From NCBI GenBank assembly GCA_021397845.1, contig CM038050.1, forward strand, positions 143,653,980-143,717,979: a stretch of DNA of 64,000 bases, read 5' to 3'. This DNA comes from Areca catechu (Eukaryota; Streptophyta; Magnoliopsida; Arecales; Arecaceae). Under the pieces are notes generated by a model. That model was not told where the DNA came from. It saw only the letters and a program-made list of their open reading frames with translations, and searched no databases. A program made the position numbers and the translations under genes. Within the stretch, counting starts at the first letter, position 1, and every line of letters starts with the position of its first letter. Shown here piece after piece: positions 31,054 to 41,014 of this stretch.

Positions 31054-31693
31054 CTGACCAAGAGAGTTTAAAGAAAATAAGCTAGGGGGGATTCATTCAG
31101 ACTAGGAGCAAAGGGACTGGTTAAAAAATCATTTTACAAGATAGTCTTGAAACAAACTTAGAGTTATAAAATACCAAGATAATTTTGAAAAGCCATAAAC
31201 AATTTAAAGGCGAGGATTTTATAAGCTAGATAATGTTTTTGGCTGGAAATTTTATAAGAGTATATTTTGTAATACCAAAATACCAAAATACCTGGATTTT
31301 GGGCTTAGAACATTTAGGGTTCAACCAAAATAAAAAAATATGGCAAAAACATTATGATAAATTATGATAAATCACTAGAAATATGTATTAAATACTAGTT
31401 TTTAGGTGAATACCCAAATTTTTGGCTAGAAACCAATCAAACAGTGATTTTACCCAAATTCGGATGGAATGTGCATGGAGAACGGCCTAAACCATGAGAA
31501 ATCCATGAAAAATGCCATGTAAATCATCATTCCTTCAAATAGAGTTTTGGAAAACCACTAAAACTTGGGAAAATCTGGTTATAATCCCAAATAAAATTGG
31601 CAAAACCTTAATTTAGGTCATACGGTTTAACGATAAGAAAAATGAAAATATGGGAAATAAAATAGAATAAAAAGAAATTGGAAGAGGGAATAC
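31054..31693 (-). other. putative leader intron upstream of the SIRE-1 third ORF
   Basis: On the minus strand a strong donor AATCAG|gtattccc lies at 31693 and an acceptor ctcttggtcag at 31054, ten bases before the ATG of the third ORF. The 640 bp between are AT-rich and non-coding. Splicing would give a compact leader. Sequence-only inference. Confidence 0.4.
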
Positions 31694-31823
31694 CTGATTC
31701 GTGAGGGGTTAAACGGGAAGATGAGGGATTTGGATAGAAGGGGACCACTGTAGTTTGAAATTGACGGGGGAAAACAAAAATAAAAATCCTCAGTCGGTCC
31801 TTTTAAAAATAGATTTTATTTCA

Positions 31824-31863
31824 CAAGTGTCGACACTTGACAATATCCAAGTGTCGACACTTG
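31824..31863 (-). promoter_or_regulatory. two internal palindromes upstream of the SIRE-1 third ORF
   Basis: Two perfect copies of caagtgtcgacacttg lie at 31824-31839 and 31848-31863, in the gap between the end of pol (about 32030) and the third ORF. They are the same motif as the LTR array. AT-rich sequence follows on the minus strand. Probably a regulatory site for an internal transcript; role inferred. Confidence 0.6.
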
Positions 31864-32032
31864 GCCAAGAAAAATTAGAAAAATCGAAAAAAATTTTAAA
31901 AAATCTAAGAAAATATTTTAAAACTTTTGGGGTTCAAAGCAAGTGGTTTTTGAGTGAAATGTCTTAGGTATTATGAAAACTATGAGAGTTCTAGGAGAAT
32001 GGGTCAATGACACCTAACTCTCTTCTAATCAG

Positions 32033-33468
32033 GCAGAACCTTTCTTCACTCAAAGGTTTGGTAAACACATCTGCTAACTGATCATCAGTACATACAAAAT
32101 CAAGAATAACATTAGAGTTTTATACATGATCTCTTATGAAATGATGTCTTATTTCAATGTGTTTACTTCTTAAATGTTGCACAAGATTCTTAGTTAGATT
32201 GATTGCACTAGTATTGTCACATCTTATGGGTGTCTTAGTTAGTTTAATACCAAAATCTTCGAGTTGTTGTTTGATCCAAAGGATTTGAGCACAACAGCTT
32301 CTAGCTGCTATATATTCGGCTTCCGCCATTGATAAAGCAACTGAATACTGTTTCTTGCTACACCAAGAGATCAAATTTACTCCAAGAAACTGACGTGTTC
32401 TACTAATACTTTTACGATCAAGTTTACACCCAGCAAAGTCAGCATCAGAATAAGCAATTAATTCAAATGAAGAATCTCTAGAGTACCATAAACCAATTTC
32501 AATTAAGCCAGATAGATATCTAAGTATGCTTTTAACAGCCAAAAGATGAGACTCTTTAGGATTAGACTGATATCTAGCACACATACAGATGCTAAACATG
32601 ATATCTGGCCTACTGGTAGTAAGATATAGCAATGAACCGATCATGCCACGATATAATTTTTGGCCGATAGATTTACCTGATTCATCCTTGTCAAGTCTAC
32701 AAGTAGAGCTCATAGGGGTACCTAAAGGCTTAGTGTTCTCCATTCCAAACTTCTTGAGTATTTCTTTTGTATACTTTGCTTGGTTGATGAAGATCCCCTC
32801 TTTGGTTTGCTTTATTTGGAGTCCGAGAAAGAAATTTAGTTCTCCCATCATGCTCACTCGAACTCACCCTACATTAACTTTGCAAAATCTTGACAAAGAT
32901 ATTCATTAGTAGCACCAAATATTATATCATCTACATAGATTTGTACTACTAAGATATCATTAATCTTTTTTTTTAAAAACAAAGTTTTGTCTATATTACC
33001 TCTAGCAAAATCATTTTTGAGCAAGAAAGAGCTTAAACGATCATACCAAGCTCTAGGAGCTTGTTTCAAACAATACAAAGCTTTATGAAGTTTGTAAATA
33101 TGATTTAGAAATTCAGAATTTTCAAAACCAGGAGGTTGTTCAACGTAAACCTCTTCTTCAATTAGACCATTTAAAAATTCACTTTTAACATCCATTTAAA
33201 ATAATTTAAAATTCATAAAGCAAGCAAAAGCCAATAATAGCCTAATTGCCTCAAGTCTAGCCACAGGAGCAAAGGTTTCATCAAAATCTATCCCTTCCTC
33301 CTGATTGTATCCTTTGACAACTAGTCTAGCCTTATTTCTAGTAACAACACCATTTTGACCAAGTTTATTTTGAAAAATCCACTTTGTACCAATAATTAAA
33401 GTATTTGAAGGCCTATCTACTATTGTCCAAACATTGTTCCTTTTGAATTGGTTAAGTTCATTTTGCAT
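32033..33468 (-). pseudogene. SIRE-1 reverse transcriptase and RNase H, broken
   Basis: RT begins with NVWTIVDRP and ARLVVKGYNQEEGIDFDETF (33468-33196). A TAA (about 33193) is followed in the same frame by MDVKSEFLNGLIEEEVYVE and YCLKQAPRAWYDRL. The catalytic motif YVDDIIFG is near 32925-32945. A frameshift near 32860 leads to MGELNFFLGLQIKQTKEGIF and RNase H (32857-32120) with YSDADFAGCKLDRKS, then DNTSAINLTKN. A TAA at about 32119 precedes the last conserved bit (DQLADVFTKPL). Confidence 0.9.
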
Positions 33469-33601
33469 AGCATTTATCCAATTACTATCACATTTAGCTC
33501 CCTCAATAGTTTTGGGTTAATTTGAGAAACAAAAGCTAAGTAATCACAGATATTTCTAAGGGATGATCGAGTACTTACACCTTTAGATGGATCACCAATA
33601 A

Positions 33602-35115
33602 TTAGTTCTTTTGGGTGTCCATGAGCATACCTCCATTCTTTTGGTAAGGATCAACTGTTGATGTGTTTTCATCACCTTGTGCTTGATCTCCTTCAGTGTT
33701 TTGATCATCGTTCTGTTCCTTGGTAAGCTCTTCATTGTTGTTTACACTTTCAGTTTTCTTGCTACCTATTTCATCAGAGAGTACATCTTCTTTTCTCGAA
33801 GATTTTTGGTTAGATTCATCAAACACCACATGTATGGATTCTTCAACAATAAGTGTTTTCTATTGAAGACCCTGTATGCCTTACTAGATGTGGAGTAGCC
33901 TAGAAAGACTCCCTCATCTGATTTGGCATCAAATTTATTTAAATTATCCTTATCATTGTTTAAGATGAAACAATGGTATCCAAAAATGCGAAAATAATGA
34001 ATTGAGGGTTTTCTATCCTTCCAAAGCTCATAAGGTGTTTTCTTTAGAATCGGTCGAATTAAAACTCGATTTAAAACATAGCATGCAATATTTATGGCTT
34101 CCGCCCAAAAATATCTAGGTAAGTCATTTTCACAAAGCATGGTGCGTGCCATTTCTTCAAGAGTTCTATTTTTTCTTTCTACTATCCCATTTTGTTGAGG
34201 TATCCTAGATGCAGAAAAATTATGATGAATGCCATTTTCAATACAAAATTTATCAAAATCAGCATTTTCAAATTCGGTTCCATGATCACTTCTCAAAGAT
34301 ATGATTGAAATACCTTTTTCATTCGAAACTCGTTTATGAAATCTAATGAATTCAGAAAAAGTTTCATCTTTATGTGCTAAAAATATGACCCATGTAAATC
34401 ATGAGAAATCATCTACAATAACTAGACCGTACTTCTTACCTTCCAAACTAGATGTTCTAGTTGGCCCAAAGTGGTTCATGTGAAGCAACTCCAAGGGTCT
34501 AGATGTAGAGATTACTCCTTTTGGTTTGAAAGAGGATTTGGTTTATTTTCCAAGTTGACATGCACTGCAAATCTTGTCTTTTTCAAAATTGAGTTTAGGC
34601 AAATCCTTTATCAAATTCTTTTTGCTAAGTTTTGAAATCAAATGCATACTTGCATGTCCTAGTCTGCGATGCCAAAGCCAACTAGTTTCATCAATCTTGG
34701 CTTCCATTACCACTAGGCATTGACCATTTTGAATAGGGAGATCATCAAGATCAACCAAATAAATATTGCCATGCCTATGACCAATGAACTTGATGCCATT
34801 GTCATCTAAACTAGAAACAAAGCACAAAGAAGATTCAAAAATAACTTTAAAATCCTTGTCGCAAAACTGGCTAATACTAAGCAAGTTATGTTTCAAACCA
34901 TCAACATATAAGACATTATCAATATAAGAAGAAGGGGTGATATGGACTTTACCAAAACCGATAATTTTGCCCTTTCCATTATCACCAAAAGTTACATTGC
35001 CACCATTTTGATATTCGAGCGATGAGAACTGCTCCACATCTCTTGTCATATGCCTTGAGCAACCGCTATCAAGGTACCACATTCTTTTCTTGTTGGTTGC
35101 AAGGCATACCTGCAA
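33602..35115 (-). pseudogene. SIRE-1 protease and integrase, broken
   Basis: Protease active site is in MWYLDSGCSRHMT (about 35080). GLKHNLLSISQFCDKDFKVI follows. Integrase begins with the zinc-binding region WLWHRRLGHASM ... ICSACQLGK (to 34543). TAA and TGA stops near 34541 and 34400 interrupt the core, which resumes with SDHGTEFENADFDKFC and IPQQNGIVERKNRTLEEMAR, the E of the D-D-E triad (34296-33766). A frameshift near 33850 leads to an acidic, Glu/Asn-rich linker (33829-33602) before RT. Confidence 0.9.
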
Positions 35116-35121
35116 TAAAGA

Positions 35122-36814
35122 TCAAGTGGAGACTTTAGGTACCCAAGCCATCTTGGGTCCTTTTAGGTTAGTGGCATTGGTTCCTTTTGGAACCCAAACT
35201 TTCTTAATATTACTCAATCTTCTTTTGTTGCACATATAAGATTTATGCCCTTTAGTACCACATGTATAGCAAGTAATGGATGAAGATGCAGGCACAAAGA
35301 AATTTTTAAAAAGTTTTTGTTTCTTATGAGTTCTTAATCCTAAACCTGCTTTATCAAAAACTGCTCTTTGGTTGTTCAAAAGCAAATTCAATTTTTCAGA
35401 ACTATAAGTAAATCTATCTACAAAAGGTTTTAATTTTTAATTTTTCTTTATATTTTTTATTTTCATCCAAAATTTCTTTGCTTTGTTTTGAAATATTTTC
35501 ATTTGAAAGTGAAGAACTTTTCTTTTTCAAAACTTCTTTTTCTTTTTCAAGAGCTACAATCTTATCATTTAATTTTCTATTTTGAAGAAGAAGGCATTCA
35601 TTTTCATCTGAAAGCTTATCATTTGTTTTGGCTAAATCCAAATTTTGCTTTTTTAAATCTTTATGTTTTGATTTTAGTTTTTGAAATTCTATGACTAATT
35701 CATCAAAAACTTCATGAAGCTCATCAAATATAAATTCATTTTCTATTTCAGAATATACCTCATCATGATCCACCATCAGACAGAAGTTTGCCACCTCCTG
35801 CTGTTCTTTCTCAGAATTGGAGGACTATCACTTTAGTTTGCCATCATGACTTTCTTTCTCAACTTTCTTCTGCTTTTCTTAGCAAGGGGCAGTCTACCTT
35901 GAAATGACTGGGTTTCTTGCATTCAAAACAAGTGGGCTGCTTCTTCTCCTTCTCTTTGTCTTTTTCTTTACTTGGCTCACCTTTCAGAGGTTTCTTCTTG
36001 AAGTTGAACCTTTTATTCCTCATAAACCTTCTGAACTTTCTCGCCATTAGAGCCGTCTCATCTTCTTCATCATCTTCTTCGGAGTCATCACTTGATTCTT
36101 CTCTCGTAGTAGATTTGAAGACGATTACTTTCTTTTTTTTGTCGACTTCCACATTCTTTTGTTTGAGGGAGAGCTCATAGGTCATCAGTGAGCCCAACAG
36201 TTGTTCAAGTGGAAGAGTGTTGACATCCTTGGCTTCTTCAATAGCTGTTACCTTTGCATCCCAAGAAGCCAGTAGAGACCTGAGGAGTTTGTTTATAAGT
36301 TCACCGTTAGAAACAACTTTTCCTAGGCTTCTCATGCCATTCACAATATTTATGAATATAGTATACATCTCACTAATAGACTCAGTAGGTTCCATTTTAA
36401 ACATTTCATACGTATGAATAAGCATGTTAACCTTGGTAGTTTTCACTTGGTGTGTACCCTCATGGGTAACCTCAAGTGTATCCCAAATCTTCTTGGCAGA
36501 GAGATAATTAGATATTCTATTAAATTCACTTGGGTGAAGAGAGAAAAGTAATAGATTCATAGCCTTAGCATTGAGTTTGATTTGCTTAATATTATTCTCA
36601 TCCCAATCATCTTCCATCTTTGGAGTGAGAATGCTATTAACCAGCATTGTAGGCTGATGAGGACTTTTACAATTGTCCTCTACAAATTATAATCAAGAGC
36701 TTGAATAAAAATATGCATGCGTGTTTTCCAATATGTATAATTTATGCCATTGAAAAGTGGGGGACGATTTGAAGCTTGACCTTCAACTATATCCATTCCT
36801 ATTGGGGCTGCCAT
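35122..36814 (-). pseudogene. SIRE-1 gag, broken
   Basis: Gag starts at the ATG at 36814 (MAAPIGMDIVEGQASN), 43 bp after the primer site. A TAG at about 36678 and a frameshift just after it lead to the main open part (36647-35859), with DDWDEN, EVTHEGTHQVKTTKVN, a Ser/Asp/Glu-rich stretch and CCHC knuckle CFECKKPSHFKVDC. A long Lys/Glu coiled coil follows (35794-35414). The second knuckle, CYTCGTKGHKSYMC, is in 35391-35122 just ahead of protease. Gag of this length with a long coiled coil between two knuckles is typical of Sireviruses. Confidence 0.9.
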
Positions 36815-36856
36815 GATATTTTACTCAAGATCCTTGGACCTACAAGAGAGTACCGG

Positions 36857-36869
36857 CACTCTGATACCA
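36857..36869 (-). other. primer binding site of SIRE-1
   Basis: Minus-strand TGGTATCAGAGTG starts three bases inside the 5' LTR end; it differs at one position from the usual TGGTATCAGAGC-type site. Confidence 0.85.
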
Positions 36870-37745
36870 CTTGTTGCCTAGAAATGGAGCCCAAGAGGGG
36901 GGTGAATTGGGTCTTTTATAAAATTAACACGATAATGTGAAAGTCTAGTTGTGTTTGTGAATAATAAATTAAATGCACAAGATTGAATGTAGCGGAAAAC
37001 AATAAGTGAGTAGCAATAACCAAAGAGCAAGAGAGAAAGAGGGCAATCACATACAAACACAAGGTTTATAGTGGTTCGGTGCAAACCTAGCACCTACATC
37101 CACTTCCCAAGCCATCCTTGGGAATTTCACTATAATCCAAACAAGATTATAGCTGACTTGTTTTTCACAAGGCTCACAAGTCAAAACCTAAGTTGGTTTT
37201 GTCACCTAGGCTCACCAACAAACCTTAACACTTGTTTTGTCTTCGGGCTCACAAGTTAACCCTAGTTGGTTTTATCTCTTTGGCTCACCAACAAACCACA
37301 ACAACCTTCTTCCAAGACACCCTTGAAAGTAAGGTCAAATCACAAGATAAAAATAGATATACAACTTTAAAACTAAGACAAACTCTCTTCAAAAGTAGAA
37401 TGGAATCTTTGAAGCTCAAGTTGATGCTTTGTTTTGACTCTTCCTTGGAATATCCTTCAAAATGCCTCTTTTGGAATGATGTAAGGATGAGCTTGTAGAC
37501 TTTATCTGGGAATCAAACTATAAAAGGCTTTTATGTGGAGTACTTGAGAGAATATAGGCTTTTTGGCTTTTGAATGGACTTCAATACACTTCCATGCCTT
37601 TAGAATGAGGTTGGTGGAGGTTAAATACACCAAAAAACTTCTAAAAAATGGTTTGTGACTGTTGGAGCCTTGGATCTAGCCGTTGGGAGCTTGAAAAGCA
37701 AGTTCTGCAAGTCAGAAAAATAGATCCGTTAGAGCTGTCAGGCTT

Positions 37746-38060
37746 CAAGTGTCGACACTTGGCTGTCAGGTGTCGACACTTGGCTGTCAGGTGTCGACAC
37801 TTGATTTCTAGGTGTCGACACTTGAACTTTCAAGTGTCGACACTTGATGCACAGGTGTCGACACTTGACACAAAAATCCTCAAATGGCAAAGTTCTGTAT
37901 TTTCAAAAATCTCAGGTCTTGAGTCAACACTTGGAAATCTAAGTGTTGACACCTAGTGTCGACACTTGAGTTCTGGGTGTCGACACTTGGCATGCCAAGA
38001 ATTTTTGTTCGTGCCAAATGCTGAAGTGTCGACACTTGGCTTCCCAAGTGTCGACACTTG
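37746..38060 (-). repeat. palindrome array in the SIRE-1 5' LTR
   Basis: About twelve copies of caagtgtcgacacttg or close variants. This copy keeps more perfect palindromes than the 3' LTR, where several G/A changes are seen. Confidence 0.9.
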
Positions 38061-38075
38061 AGACTGAAAAGCTCA

Positions 38076-38225
38076 GATTTAAATGCAAATTAGCCCAAAA
38101 ACATAAATATAATTTTGAAACTTAAATGGATTGTAAACAAATAATAATTAGATTTAAATGCAAATTAGCCCAAAAACATAAATAAAAATTTTGAAACTTA
38201 AATGGATTGTAAACAAATAATAATT
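38076..38225 (-). repeat. 75-bp tandem duplication in the SIRE-1 5' LTR
   Basis: gatttaaatgcaaattagcc starts at 38076 and again at 38151. The two 75-bp units differ at a few positions. The 3' LTR and the SIRE-2 LTR have one copy. Confidence 0.9.
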
Positions 38226-38425
38226 AAACATGTAGATGCCCTTTTTTCATGAAGAGAATGTCCAGATTTGCGAAAAATGCTCCGTGCCATGGCGTGCCAT
38301 GATACATAAGTTTTTGAGATTTTGAGGTACTTTCTTCCTGAAAACTCATAACTTGAAATACACATTAGTATACAATATGCACTCAATGTTTTGTTATTCA
38401 TCAAAATCACTGGGTGGAGCCAACA

Positions 38426-38430
38426 CTATT
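38426..38430 (+). repeat. target-site duplication of SIRE-1, right copy (CTATT)
   Basis: CTATT directly follows the LTR end and matches the left copy CTGTT at four of five bases. The gag sequence on either side is continuous when the element is removed. Confidence 0.85.
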
Positions 38431-39502
38431 TCAGAACATACCTCATCATGATTCCTCATTAGACAGAAGTTTGCCACCTCCTGCTGTTCTTCCTCAGAAT
38501 TGGAGTCCTCACTATCACTCCAGGTTGCCATCATGGCTTTCTTTCTCAACTTTCTTCTGCTTTTCTTGAGCAAGGGGCAGTTTATCTTAAAATGACCAGG
38601 TTTCTTGCATTCAAAACAAGTGGGCTGCTCCTTCTCCTTCTCCTTGTCTTTCTCTTTGCTTGGCTCACCTTTCAGAGGTTTCTTCTTGAAGTGACCCTTT
38701 TCTTCCTCATAAACCTTCCGAACTTTCTCGCCATTAGAGCCGTCTCATCTTCTTCATCATCTTCTTCGGAGTCATCGCTTGATTCTTCTCTCGCAGTAGA
38801 TTTGAAGGCAATTACTTTCTTCTTTTTGTCGACTTCCACATTCTTTTGCTTGAGGGAGAGCTCATAGGTCATCAGTGAACCCAACAGTTGTTCAAGTGGA
38901 AGAGTGTTGACATCCTTGGCTTCTTCAATAGCTGTTACCTTTGCATCCCAAGAAGCCAGTAGAGACCTGAGGAGTTTGGTCACAAGTTCACCGTTAGAAA
39001 CAACTTTTTAAAGGCTTTTTATGCCATTCACAATATTTGTGAACCTAGTATACATCTCACTAATAGACTTAGCAGGTTCCATTTTAAACATTTCATACGT
39101 ATGAATAAGCATGTTAACCTTGGTTGTTTTCACTTGGTGTGTACCCTCATGGGTAACCTCAAGTGTGTTCCAAATCTCCTTGATGGAGAGACAGTTAGAT
39201 ATTCTATTAAATTCACTTGGGTTAAGAGAGCAAAATAACAGATTCATAGCCTTAGCATTAAGCTCAATTTGCTTAATATCATTCTCATCCCAATCATCTT
39301 CCATCTTCGGAGTGAGAATACCATTAACCAATATAGTAGGCTGATGAGGACCTTTTACAATTATCCTCCATAAATTATAATCAATAGCTTGAATAAAAAT
39401 GCGCATGCATATTTTCCAATACGTGTAATTTGTGCCTCTGAAAAGTGGGGGATGATTTGAAGCTTGACATTCAACTACACACATTCCTATTGGGGCTGTC
39501 AT
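38431..39502 (-). pseudogene. SIRE-2 gag, N-terminal part, broken
   Basis: The ATG is at 39502 (MTAPIGMCVVECQASN). The frame runs through NYTYWK, DDWDENDIKQIELNAKAMN and EVTHEGTHQVKTTK to a TAA at about 39006, continues in the same frame to a frameshift near 38690, then reaches the intact knuckle CFECKKPGHFKINC (about 38590-38635) and the acidic link before the coiled coil. It is cut by SIRE-1 at 38430. Confidence 0.9.
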
Positions 39503-39545
39503 GATCTTTCACTCAAGATCCTTGGACCTACAAGAGAGTACCGGT

Positions 39546-39557
39546 TCTCTGATACCA
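39546..39557 (-). other. primer binding site of SIRE-2
   Basis: Minus-strand TGGTATCAGAG follows the LTR end at 39560. Confidence 0.8.
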
Positions 39558-39559
39558 CA

Positions 39560-40998
39560 TGTTGCCCAGAAATGGAGCCCAAGAGGGGGGGTGAATTGGG
39601 TCTTTTAAAATTTAAAACAGTAATGTAAAGGTCTAGTGATGTTTGTGAATAATAAATTCAATGCACAAGATTGAATGCAGCGGAAAACAGTAAATAAATA
39701 GCAATAATCAAAGAGCAAGAGAGAAAGAGAGTAATCACATACAAACACAAGGTTTATAATGGTTCGGTGCAAACCTAGCACCTACATCCACTCCCCAAGC
39801 CATCCTTGGGAATTCCACTATAATCCAAACAAGATTACACTGACTTGTTTTTCACAAGGCTCACAAGTCAAAACCTAAGTTGGTTTTGTCACCTAGGCTA
39901 ACAACAAACCTCAACACTTATTTTGTCTTCGGGCTCACAAGTTAACTCTAGTTGGTTTTATCCCTTTGGCTCACCAACAAACCACAACAACCTTCTTTCA
40001 AGACACCCTTGAAAGCAAGGTCAAATCACAAAATAAAAATAGATATATAACTTTTAAAACTAAGACAAACTCTCTTCAAGAGTAGAATGGAATCTTTGAA
40101 GCTCAAGTTGATGCTTTGTATTGTCTCCTTCTTGAAATATTCTTCAAAACACCTCTTTTGGAATGCTGGTAGGATGAGCTTGAAGGCTTTTTCAGGGAAT
40201 CAAACTATGAAAGGCTTTTGATGTGAGGTTCTTGAGAGAATATAGGCTTTTTGGCTTTGAATGGACTTCAATACCTTTAGAATGAGGTTGGTGGAGGTTA
40301 AATATACCAAGAAACTTTCAAAAAATGGTTTGTAACCATTGGAGCCTCGGATCTAGTCATTTGGAGCTTGAAAAGCAAGTTATGCAAGTTAGAAAAATAG
40401 ATCCGTTAGGGCTGTCAGGTGTCGACACTTGATTTCTAGGTGTCGACACTTGATTTCTAGGTGTCGACACTTGAACTTTCAAGTGTCGACACTTGATGCA
40501 CAAGTGTCGACACTTGACACAAAAATCTTTAAATGGCAAAGTTCTGGATTTTCAAAAATTTCAGGCCTTGAGTCGACACTTGGAAACCTAAGTGTCGACT
40601 CAAGGTGTCGATACTTGAGTTCTAGGTGTCGACACTTGGCGTGCCAAAGATTTTTCTTCGTGCCAAAAGCTGAAGTGTCGACACTTGGCTTTCCAGGTGT
40701 TGACACTTGAGACTGAAAAGCTCAGATTCAAGTACAAATTAGCCTAAAAACACAAATATAAATTTTAAACTTAAATGGATCGTAAATAAATAATAATTAA
40801 ACATGTAGATACCCTTTTTCCATGAAGAGGATGTCCAGATTTGCGAAAAATGCTCCATGCCATGGCATGCCATGATACATAGGTTTTTAAGATTTTGAGA
40901 TGCTTTCTTCCTGAAAACTCATAACTTGAAATATACATTAGTATACATTATGCACTCAATGTTTTGTTATTCATCAGAATCACTGGGTGGAGCCAACA
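39560..40998 (-). repeat. 5' LTR of SIRE-2
   Basis: On the minus strand it starts TGTTGGCTCC at 40998 and ends GGGCAACA at 39560. It is closely related to the SIRE-1 LTRs along its length. It carries about ten CAAGTGTCGACACTTG-type palindromes at 40418-40711. Confidence 0.92.
40418..40711 (-). repeat. palindrome array in the SIRE-2 5' LTR
   Basis: The same motif and position as in SIRE-1, with fewer copies in the first part: one ggctgtcagg-spaced copy seen in SIRE-1 is missing. Confidence 0.9.
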
Positions 40999-41014
40999 GA
41001 TAGGGTAATAAAAC

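Larger units (their letters stand above)
27349..38425 (-). mobile_element. SIRE-1: complete Sirevirus (Ty1/copia) with a third ORF
   Basis: This ~11.1-kb minus-strand element has LTRs at 36872-38425 (5') and 27349-28827 (3'), a primer site, gag with two CCHC knuckles, protease, integrase, RT, RNase H, then a third ORF, several polypurine-like tracts and the 3' LTR. Integrase before RT places it in Ty1/copia. The long coiled-coil gag, several polypurine-like tracts and an extra ORF after pol are Sirevirus features. It is inserted in the gag of SIRE-2, a close relative in the same orientation. All ORFs carry stops or frameshifts. Confidence 0.92.
36872..38425 (-). repeat. 5' LTR of SIRE-1
   Basis: On the minus strand it starts TGTTGGCTCC (at 38425) and ends GGCAACA (at 36872). 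It carries the palindrome array (37746-38060), a tttata core near 37520, and U5 repeats of a caccaacaaacc/cttggtttt type (about 37160-37300). Confidence 0.93.
38431..40998 (-). mobile_element. SIRE-2: right part of a truncated Sirevirus (gag and 5' LTR)
   Basis: This is a close relative of SIRE-1 in the same orientation. It keeps its 5' LTR, primer site and gag; gag is split by SIRE-1, and its other side is at 27067-27343. Everything downstream (protease to 3' LTR) is missing from the window. Confidence 0.9.
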
